A DNA stretch of 64,000 bases, taken from Diphasiastrum complanatum (lineage: Eukaryota; Streptophyta; Lycopodiopsida; Lycopodiales; Lycopodiaceae). The stretch lies in assembly GCA_029204225.1 (NCBI GenBank), contig CM055111.1, forward strand, positions 17,283,019 to 17,347,018, written 5' to 3'. Shown piece by piece: positions 56,046 through 64,000 of this stretch (position 1 is the stretch's first letter; each line of letters starts with the position of its first letter). A program made the translations under genes and the position numbers. The notes under the pieces are model-generated. The model ran no database searches and had not been told where the DNA came from. It was given only the letters and a program-made list of their open reading frames with translations.

Positions 56046-56899
56046 CTACAACCTCATACATATAAGAAAAATAGCATTTTATACACAATAATCCAATATT
56101 ATATCATCACCAAAATGCAAAAATGGATGTAGAACCCCAAAGAAATATTCCATAAGAATGAATGAGAGAAGAATGAGAGAGATGAAATGCTCCCACGCTT
56201 GTAGCCTATTTATAACAGCCTTTTGTCCTATTTGGATGCTCTTACTAAAGCTTATCAACTTATGGAAGGTTCTAGATCTCTTCCAAACCCTAAATCTAAC
56301 ATGATTAGATTCAATGCATCTATACTAACCAATTAGAGTAGGTCCAAATTCGACCTTACCAACTTGCCTAGGTTGCCAAAATTATAAATACACTATTCTT
56401 AGCCCTTACTAACTTTATAAAGTCTATTTATATAAAACTTCAATCCTTTACACATGAAAGGAATTTCTCCCGCTTGTGGCGCGTGCTTTGTTTCTTGGCA
56501 GCGTGTTTTGTTTCATGTGCACTGTTAATATACTTCAAAAAATGAGCCAGCCACACAACTTAGATGGCGGGCAGCACCGAAAACTAAGAAATCGAGAAAA
56601 AATTCAGGTCATTTTATCATTCTCTTACTAAGGCAGATTTCTTATACAACCCTTTTAGAATCGAAAACTCCTCTAATGATTGCCATCTTGCCACAAGATA
56701 TCATCATCAGTTGATGACTTGACTATGAATGAGTGATATAATGAGCCTCCCTTAGCTTCATTTCCATCAGGAAAACTAGCCAAGAAAGCTTGTACAACTC
56801 CAACATCAAAATGATGCAAAACAAGGTAACTAGTTTCACCATATCTTGACAATTTGCGCACATGATGGAAGAGATTGAATGAGTCACAAATGATTCAAT
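56046..56899 (-). other. Upstream flank of the transporter; unidentified short frame
   Basis: A minus-strand frame at 56673-56861 (VVQAFLASFPDGNEAKGGSL) is protein-like but unrecognised; it might be an upstream transporter exon or leader sequence of the copia element. The remainder is AT-rich. Confidence 0.25.
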
Positions 56900-57822
56900 G
56901 CGATTCAGATGGAGTTCAGATGCAATCGCTGGTCACTACGAGCTGAATCACTCCTATACTCCTCCAGAATATAGTCAGGCACTGCTGATCTACGTATATA
57001 ATTTAATGTAGCATTCAACAAAATTTCAACCAAGGTGCAAAATTAAATGAATGAGAGAATCAGACATACAAATAACAACAGATACATTTGCATTCAAGAT
57101 CATACATCATAAAAGTGACATGTGCACAATGGCTACAAGATCATCTATTGAATTCTCTCTAATTTTTCAAGCACTGCATGCAGATCCACGCAGTGTGCTG
57201 GCATGACAAAAATACAATTCTCTCACGAGAGGATGTCTCGCTTACTAGCGGACTTGTAGATCTATGTGGATCCTGATCACAAGAAGTTGTCTCACATGCA
57301 GGCGGACTTCTATTCTATATTTTTCGTCTTAATTGCTTACTAGCATCAGACTACTTCATACATCTCTGTATATCTGTATATGCCCTCTCTATCAAGTATC
57401 ATCTAGTAAGTATATAGTCGTTCTGTGTAACCTTTTAGATTAGAGTAATTATATCTACAACTAATCTAAAAATTACAAAAGTGACGGATTAGCCGTGACT
57501 TAGAGTGTATCTACTGACGTCATGCCATCAGAACAGACATATGTACTTCTGGGTACTTGTGTGACCTTGCTGGTCCTTCATGGAGCGTGAGCACAAAAAA
57601 TGTTTTGCGACAATTTTTTCTGTCACATCGTTGGTTTCGTCTCCGTCGTCTGACTTTCTCGTGATGGACCGCAAAAGATTCTCGTCCACAAATCTTTCGT
57701 GTTCGTGTCTTCTCATCAGGTGTTCGCAAATCTTTCGTGCTTCTATCTCTTGACTTTCGTGTTCGCGAACATTTTCGTCAGGCAGAGGGCTGAAAGCTAG
57801 CAAAGCTTTGTAAATAGAAACG
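56900..57822 (-). repeat. Copia LTR family B, minus orientation
   Basis: Minus-strand start CGTTTCTATTTACAAAGC at 57822 corresponds to TGTTTCTATTACCAAAGC at 37198, with the first T changed to C. Matches 37198-37985 along its length, ending near CAGTGCCTGACTATATTCTG. Contains repeated CGCGAACA/CACGAAAG-type motifs. Confidence 0.75.
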
Positions 57823-57945
57823 TTTTGCACGAGATCTTTCGTCAGATGTATTGTACAGGTGTTATCCATTTGGAAGACCAAAGGCTCGTTACTTGTTTCG
57901 CCCAATTCGTCCAGGAACTGCCTTAGCCAATTTCGTCATCGGCTC
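57823..57945 (-). pseudogene. Copia RNase H fragment
   Basis: Minus strand reads FLDELGETSNEPLVFQMDNT and IHLTKD, part of the RNase H region of the same family as 36.9 kb (ELGETSNEPLILQM there). It jumps straight to LTR sequence, so the RNase H end and polypurine tract are deleted. Confidence 0.75.
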
Positions 57946-58000
57946 TTCCTCCGAACCGATTCGGGGGGAGGGGGCTCGGAGCGATTCAAATTTTAAATCC

Positions 58001-58166
58001 GCGTGGCACTGCCACACTTAAAAAATCTAGAAAATTGCCACGCGTGGTATTTTTTTTACAAAATGTTAAGTTTTGCCATGCGTGGCAAAAATTTTGAAAT
58101 TTTTTTTGAAGTTTGCCATGCGTGGCAAATATTTCCAGCAAGTGAAATTCTGCCACACCGTGGCAA
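58001..58166. repeat. Subterminal palindromic repeats
   Basis: TTGCCACGCGTGGT (58035), TTGCCATGCGTGGCAA (58073 and 58113) and CTGCCACACCGTGGCAA (58150) are variants of one self-complementary motif. Further copies lie at 60748-60795 near the other end (CGCGTGGCTCTGCCACGC, TTGCCACGCGTGAC). Repeated subterminal motifs are the binding sites of TNPA in En/Spm-type elements. Confidence 0.8.
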
Positions 58167-58269
58167 ACTTTTTTGCAATTCTTTTTAGGCACAAAAAGAA
58201 AACCCACGAAATGAAAAAAGTGGGAGCCTCGACTGCATTTCCAAATAGATTTCATGAAGAAGAGCTTTG

Positions 58270-58323
<54 letters not shown>

Positions 58324-58353
58324 GTGAGTGAGTGTGTGTGTGAGAGAGAGAGA
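58270..58353. repeat. (GA)n/(GAGT)n microsatellite
   Basis: (GA)n to 58320, then GTGAGTGAGTGTGTGTGTG and a second short GA run. Another short GA run at 58532-58560. Confidence 0.95.
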
Positions 58354-59143
58354 GGTGATATAGTTTTGTTTGTTAGTTTTTCATTGTTTATTAATTTGTT
58401 TATTGATTGGTTAGTGAATGATTGTTTATTGTTGGCTTTTGTAAAAGAAAGCTATGCAATTTTAAAGGAAAGGAGACAATTCAAGCAAATGCATAAGGTA
58501 TGTTAGGCATTCTAAATTTTGAAGAAAAGCTTTTGAGAGAGAGAGAGAGAGAGAGAGAGATAATTTTGTTTGTTAGTTTTTCATTGTTTATTCATGAGAT
58601 ATATTATGCATTCTAAATTTTGATAGATTACATTTGAGTCATAAAGTGCATTTTCATAGTATCTTGAACATGGTGAGATTGATGTAACAATGACTAATGA
58701 TTTTTAATTTAACAATGATTCTTTGATTCATATTCTAGCAATTATCATTTTGTTGATTAAATTGTAATCTAAAAATGATTTAGATTTCGTTGTTTGCTTT
58801 TATAGAGAAAAAAAGAGATGCATCTTAGAAGGAATTAAAGATCATCCAAACAATAGATGAGGTATGTTTTTATCATCTTAATTTGATGTTTTGTTTGCTT
58901 TTTATTGTTTGTATATATTTACAACAAATTTATACAAGATGCAATAGAAAAACATAAACAATAAACAATCATTCCATACATAATGAGATAGAGATGATCA
59001 AATACAAAAGTTTATATTCATAATTCAAAAAAGTGTACATATTCGCATCTAATTCATGAAAAGAGCATTGATACTAATACTCTTTTTTTCTACTTTTGCA
59101 AATACTAAAAATACATCAAATCTAAGAAGTAATAGTAGGCTTC

Positions 59144-60269
59144 TTAGTCTTCGCTGTCTTCTCCCTCATCGTTGTTCGAAGCCGAATCTTGTCCTTCACC
59201 TTCGCCTTCGTCCCCTTCATCTTCATTCCCTTCTTCTCCTTGGTTTCCTCCCATACTTTCTTCCACAAAGGAAGCGGATGCCCTCTACATACATATTCAC
59301 ATATTAGCCAAACACATGTCATAAAATTGAAATGAAATAAAAATTGTCTATCAAAAATAAGAGAAATACAAATTATGTAACAAAAATTTACCCTTGGATG
59401 TACACCTTGTGCCGCAAGATGATCAACCAAGGCACTATAGCCATGGCGATATCCAATATTGTACTCGACATTTGTACACTTATGCCCATAATCTTAAACC
59501 TACATCAACACAAATCGATGATTAGAAAAAAGCAAAAAAAATATTGATAAACAATAAACATATGAAATGCAATTAGCTAAAAGAGAATTGCTTACAAATT
59601 GGGCATGCATATTGGCCTTGCCTCCCGATCCAAGGTGAGATTGGCCTAAAAGATTAAGCCTTGATTTTGTTGCCTCTCTTTGTTACTTAAAGCGCTCAGG
59701 ATTAGGATGCTTGGATTCATAAACAACTTTTCCCGAATCTTTTTAGATGCCCATCCCGGCCTCTTTCTGCCTTTAATACATAATTGTTTTAATGATTGGC
59801 GCTTATGACGAATATGCGTATACATACTCGTCTTCGCCCATTTGTCATTAAATCGATTTGGTTGTGGAAACTCACGGTACAATATATCAAGTATCTTGTC
59901 TTTGTCCCCTTGGTCTTGTTGCTCCCAAGGGCTAAACAAATCGTGACCAAAGTATTTAAGAGTAAGGTCGTGCAATCTATCGATGACGACCTTACCCCTA
60001 ATGTCCATGATGATGGAACCATCCTCATCAAGGTCATAGAAAATATTCGTGGATTCTTCCGGCGGCATGTCCGTCAAAACGAATCCACGATCTTGTTGAT
60101 CGGATTCTCCTTCAAAAAGACAAAGGGGTTTTATCCTTTGCCTTTCCTCGGGAGATAGCATAGTATAAAAATCTCGCACTTGATCGGAATCCGATCCCGA
60201 AGCTTGTCCTCTTCCACCAGAAGAGGATCTTGGGCTCCTCCTTGATGCTCCGCTACCACTAGTAGACAT
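59144..60269 (-). CDS. TNPA-type CACTA protein (Ptta/En/Spm family), nearly intact
   Basis: ATG at 60269 opens a 207-residue frame: a Ser/Arg/Gly-rich start, RDFYTMLSPEERQRIKPLCL, then the plant Ptta/En/Spm region VVIDRLHDLTLKYFGHDLFS, FNDKWAKTSMYTHIRHKRQS and KGRKRPGWASKKIREKLFMN. Near 59650 a frameshift separates it from the next block, GQSHLGSGGKANMHAQF, which ends at a donor GTAAGC (exon edge 59596). A second exon (59392 to about 59495) reads TNVEYNIGYRHGYSALVDHL and AAQGVHPR; a third (59144-59284) has an acidic tail (EEGNEDEGDEGEGEGQDS) and a stop. TNPA-type proteins bind subterminal repeats and assist transposition. The frameshift near 59650 means the full protein is probably not made as is. 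Confidence 0.75.
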
Positions 60270-60329
60270 GACTATTGAGAGAAAGATATGAAGTTGTGAA
60301 AAGAACTTGGAAAGATATCAAATGTGAAA

Positions 60330-60333
60330 AATG

Positions 60334-60366
<33 letters not shown>

Positions 60367-60493
60367 AAGAGAGAGAGATGTGTGAGAGAGTGAAAAAGAA
60401 AAGCAAACTTTTAAATGTGTGAAAAATGAAAAGGAGGTGTGAAAGAGTGTGTGAAAGAGAAAGAGAGATTGGAAATTGGAGAGTGGAAGATGT

Positions 60494-60549
<56 letters not shown>

Positions 60550-60672
60550 TGGAGAGGAGTGAAAAGAAATGAAAGATTCAGAGTGAGAGATTGATAGAGA
60601 GAGAAAAATGAGAGATTGAAAGCTTGAGAGTGAGAGCTTGAGAGTGAGAGCTTGAGTGTGAGAGCTTGAGAG
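60330..60672. repeat. (GT)n, (GA)n and 14-bp minisatellite upstream of the TNPA gene
   Basis: (GT)n at about 60339-60362 and 60491-60518, (GA)n at 60519-60544, and four units of roughly AGAGTGAGAGCTTG at 60620-60672. They occupy the expected leader/promoter of the minus-strand gene. Confidence 0.9.
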
Positions 60673-60790
60673 CCTCAAGAAATCCACAATAAAGTGTGGA
60701 GAAATATTGAATGAGGGCCTTTATATTCATTTTCCAGATTTCAAGTGTCGCGTGGCTCTGCCACGCATTTTTTTGCCACGCGTGACAGTG

Positions 60791-61189
60791 TCACGCAAAT
60801 TTTTTTTGCATGGAAATCTGTGATTACGGCTTAAAATGTGTCATATGGCGAGTGGTTTGTCAAAATGACAAATTATGGGTGATATGACATATTTTTAAGC
60901 ATGAATTTTTAAGGACAAAAGTATGTGATTGATATGACATATTTTGGATATAAGAGGCCCATGTTTTCTTTGAAGATTTTGATGATTTTTTGAAAAGGAC
61001 AAATGAGTATTAATTGTATTTTGATTTGATATAAGACAAGTAGATGATTTGATATGGTTGGTACAAAATGACCATGTGTTTAAGAGAATTTTGTGATTTA
61101 AAAAAAATGACAAATGTCAATATGTGGTTTGATGGTGCATATAAGTTGTGGACATTATTTAGTTTATGAAGTATTAATTAATTTGTTAT
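60791..61189. other. No recognisable gene
   Basis: AT-rich flank between the CACTA element and the satellite. Short frames have no domain. Confidence 0.4.
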
Positions 61190-63080
61190 ATATGTGTCCC
61201 TTAGAAACCCTTTCTGACCCTTATCTCATGTGATATGAGTTATCTTAGTATACTAGACTTGGGATTGGTTGAGTCTGATCACTTGATGAGCCGTGTCGAG
61301 TGATAAGCAACAAAACCACGCATAGACATAAAATTTAAGTCATCACGTGTAATGGGGGTTTGACAAGGGGTTGAGCTTGAGTTGTCTTAATATATTACTT
61401 GTTGAGTCTAGCCACTTGATAGAGCCATGTCAAGTAATAAGCAACAAAATCATATGTTAGGTAGCAAATTTTGACTTTCTTGAGTGATAGAGACACCAAA
61501 ATGGGGCTATTTACATTGATAGACATATTTATATATGTGTCTCTTAGAAACCCTTTCCGACCCTTTTGGGTCAGAACGTACTGGGTCGGAACGTTTTTAA
61601 AAAATTAAAAAACATGTGTTAAGCTGGGTGCAATCTTCCTTCTTCTTTTTTGTAATACACTGAGGGACACTAGTTATACTACTACTTCCATGAAGTATTG
61701 TACCAATGAGCTAATAGATTTCAAGGAACATGGTTGTGTGCTGTGCGGTTAAAGCCAGTTGAATGAAGATTAAGGATAAAAGAGATCTGAAATCTCTGTG
61801 GGTGGAATCCGAGAAGGGATTGGAGGTGGGTTTTTTTCGTGAAGCGATTGTTGATGGATGGAGATGAGAGCAATTGACAAGAGTGCAGGGGAATGTGGTG
61901 GGGTGTTTTCGGATTTTGTGTTGAGTGGATGGAAAGGAAATAACTCGACGGACGTTGTTAGATGATTGCTAGCGTTGAGGAATGGATCAAACATCTTTGT
62001 TTGTGAAATCCTTGGCTGTGGTCTTGTGTAGAGGTGCTACCAGCAATGCTAACAGGATCGTCATGACTAATTGATTGTATCACAGTTGAATTTGATTTAA
62101 GAAGATCATTGAGAACATAAAATGGATTTTTCTTGAGATGGTGATAGGGGCCAAGAAAAAATTGAGCATTTGCAATGTCCATATGTTGAAGTGCTCATGC
62201 TCCTATATTAGATCTCTGCTACCGTAATCTCTTCTTAAAATAAAACTATTGCTCTCTTGTCCTTCTGAGCAGCAAACTAATCATCCTGCCCAAGGACTAG
62301 ATTCAATCTATCAGGGGCCAAAATTGATTGTTCCAAATCATAGATTGACCAAGTTCAGTCACTCGATCTTCTATGTCAAGTGATAAGGACCAAGATCTTG
62401 TATTGGACATTAGATTTGAACTATCTAAAGTGATAGGAATCGACTTTAATCTATTTCATTAGCACACAATTTTTCGAATTTGGTCACTTTATGAGAAACC
62501 TTTAGTGATATGCACCAAAAGTGAGCTATTCCAAAATATACACATCAAATTTTAGTTATCTCATGTGATATGAGCTATCTTAGTATATTAAACTTGGGAT
62601 TGGTTGAGTTTGATCACTTGATGAGCTGTGTCGAGTGATAAGCAACAAAACCACGCATAGACATAAAATTTAAGTCATCACGTGTAATAGGGGTTTGACA
62701 AGGGGTTGAACTTGAGCTGTCTTAATATATTACTTGTTGAGTCTAGTCGCTTGATAGAGCCATGTCAAGTAACAAGCAACAAAATCATATGTTAGGTAGC
62801 AAATTTTGACTTTCTTGAGTGATAGAGACACCAAAATGGGGCTATTTACATTGTAGACAACAAGATTGAGCTATTCGATGTGATGTTGGTCAATTATGAT
62901 CACTCAAAGAACAATGATGAGTAATTAGGACCAAAATTGAGTTGTCTCACATGTAAGCACATCATTCAAAGTTACATGAACGTCGTAAACTCGAAATTAC
63001 TCTAACTTGATCACTCAATGTCTTATCTCAAGTGATAGACAATAATTTTGAGCTATATCGCATGATAGGGGTCAATTCCA
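61190..63080. repeat. Satellite-like array, inverse orientation, with a ~290-bp internal duplication
   Basis: Phrases complementary to those at 10-11 and 21-22 kb occur (ATAGGGGTCAATTCCATT at 63067, GTGATAAGGACCAA, TTGAGCTATTC). A block from TTATCTTAGTATA to GGGCTATTTACATTG is present at 61237-61521 and again at 62567-62853 with few differences. Positions 61621-62289 between them are not satellite: a minus-strand frame (61770-62182) is open but unrecognised. Confidence 0.7.
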
Positions 63081-63110
63081 TTCATAAGCAATAAAAAACA
63101 ATCAATCTAA

Positions 63111-63305
63111 ATGTATTGCATGATGGAAGTCCAAGAAGAAAATCCAAAGCATGGCAGAAGTGATGATGATCAAGAACTAAGCTCTAAAGGAAAGAATAAA
63201 GACAAAGCCAAACAAAAGTGCTTCTTTTGTGGAAGGCACTTTGCATCCCAGTGCTACAAAAAGAAAAATGCGCAAGATGAGAGTCAGGGCTGCACTACAC
63301 TCGGG
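63111..63305 (+). pseudogene. Gag zinc-knuckle fragment
   Basis: A plus-strand frame with an acidic and Lys-rich lead and CFFCGRHFASQCYKKK, a retroviral-type zinc knuckle lacking two residues between the second Cys and the His. It lies in the opposite orientation to the gag next to it, so it comes from a different element or an inversion. Confidence 0.6.
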
Positions 63306-63309
63306 TCAT

Positions 63310-64000
63310 AGATGTTTGACCTGTTCAATATAGTCCCGGACCCTTTCTCGTTTTCCTATCTTGACTTTGCTTAGCAGGAGAAACGGGTCTTCCAGGAACT
63401 TTCTTGGTTTAACCGCTTACCAAGTGGATTTCTCTTCCTTCAACAGGTTGAAAAACCAATCATGAGCCACTGCAAGTAAGGACATAGGGAATAGCATCAG
63501 CTTCTCTGCAGGTGTCCGTTCACCGTAGATTTCACAAGCTTGCTCGTAGATCTGGAGGAATCGGATGGGATATGAGGATCCGTCGTATTTTGGTATCTCC
63601 ATCCGTGGTGCTGTTCAAACTGCATGCAAGGGTGCGATAGGTACGGGTTGGCCCATTGGATCCATTGGTGCTGGTTCCGGTTCTAGCTCTTGTTACACAG
63701 CTGCTAATCTGGGAAGGTGTGGTGCCTGATTTGCTATCCTTCGTGCTATTGATCATCCCGATCTCAGATTCATCCGATGGTGGGTTCCAAAGTGATTGGA
63801 TCTTGCTTATACAATAGGATGCAGTCTGGATCTTCAAGGATCTGATCGATCTGATCGGCCGGAATGAATTTTAGGCCTTTTGCGGTGGTTTTTCCTTGAT
63901 AACTTTTTATTCCTTGCATTGATTGACCTGAGATTTTAACAGTAGCTGGATCTGAAGCAGATCTTTCACTGATCTGGTCTGCAAGGGTTATCTTGTGCGA
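63310..64000 (-). pseudogene. Ty3/gypsy gag, continuing beyond the window
   Basis: Minus-strand gag: KYDGSSYPIRFLQIYEQACE, EKLMLFPMSLLAVAHDWFFN and, after a stop, LLSKVKIGKRERVRDYIEQV, the standard retrotransposon gag core (p.f.g..dP..fl..fe.....e..kl..fp.sL...A..Wf). Upstream, up to the right edge, another frame continues with AKGLKFIPADQIDQILEDPD, the gag N-terminal region. Frames shift around 63600-63800. The zinc knuckle is expected to the left but is replaced by the opposite-strand fragment at 63.1-63.3 kb. Confidence 0.8.

Larger units (their letters stand above)
58007..60790 (-). mobile_element. CACTA-like DNA transposon, 2.8 kb, non-autonomous
   Basis: Left terminus CACTGCCACAC (58007) and right terminus reading inward on the minus strand CACTGTCACGC (from 60790) agree at 9 of 11 positions, and CACTG is an allowed start in the CACTA superfamily. 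Inside both ends are copies of the palindrome TGCCACGCGTGGCA, and the minus strand carries a TNPA-type gene. No catalytic TNPD-type transposase gene is present. Flanking triplets (TGG and TCA) do not match, so a clean 3-bp target duplication is not seen and exact ends remain uncertain. Confidence 0.55.

Noticed and set aside
57986-58255. 89-codon minus-strand frame with repeated HGVAEF/HAWQNL phrases
   Set aside because: It is a translation of the palindromic subterminal repeats of the CACTA-like element.
60259-60687. 142-codon Ser/Leu/His-rich minus-strand frame
   Set aside because: Produced by GT and GA microsatellites upstream of the TNPA-type gene.
61237-62853. Direct repeats 1.3 kb apart as a possible LTR pair
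   Set aside because: The repeated block is satellite sequence without TG...CA ends, primer site or polypurine tract, and no retroelement genes lie between.

Overview
This window is nuclear DNA from a land plant, most likely a vascular plant. The evidence is Ty1/copia elements primed by initiator tRNA-Met, a Ty3/gypsy chromovirus, CACTA (En/Spm) elements with plant-type transposase domains, spliced plant-style genes (an EamA-type transporter and a NEK kinase fragment), and long (CT/GA)n tracts. The species cannot be told from the sequence. I saw no prokaryotic genes, rRNA, tRNA or CRISPR. Almost every coding region is a broken mobile-element remnant; host genes are rare and damaged.

Layout. 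0-4.3 kb: copia gag, LINE reverse transcriptase (RT) and copia integrase/RT remnants, ending in an LTR (family A) that carries a 100-bp internal tandem duplication. 4.3-7.8 kb: a short inverted-repeat element, a CT-tract repeat family and a CACTA gene tail. 7.8-10.3 kb and 18.8-22.4 kb: two direct copies of one segment (LTR piece, copia integrase piece, AT-rich degenerate satellite), about 97-98% alike where I aligned them by eye; the second has 1,085 bp more. Between them lie the satellite, a NEK kinase fragment, a copia RNase H fused to foreign LTR sequence, and two minus-strand copia elements with tRNA-Met primer sites. 22.4-25.9 kb: a GC-richer coding stretch of unknown identity, followed by an LTR-like 752-bp segment. 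26-34.4 kb: an unknown degenerate gene, two copia elements whose LTRs form a large inverted repeat, and a gypsy element keeping gag and integrase only. 35.8-42.1 kb: chromovirus LTRs and pol (with chromodomain), with copia remnants between. 42-48 kb: unknown acidic genes, a SET-domain remnant and CACTA pieces. 48.5-51.5 kb: a copia protease interrupted by GA-rich repeats, then an unknown gene region. 53.7-56.0 kb: the best host gene, an EamA-type transporter with one frameshift. 56.9-57.9 kb: a copia tail. 58.0-60.8 kb: a compact CACTA-like element with a TNPA-type gene and palindromic subterminal repeats. 61-63 kb: satellite again. 63.1-64 kb: gypsy gag running off the end.

The repeated theme is internal deletion: many retroelements join domains that are not normally neighbours (gag to RNase H, protease to LTR, protease to RT, gag to integrase, RNase H to LTR). 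The region reads as nested insertions trimmed by short-homology deletions and local duplication. No set of genes here forms a working pathway. The least explained stretches are 22.4-25.1, 26.4-28.4, 43.4-44.4 and 49.9-51.5 kb.
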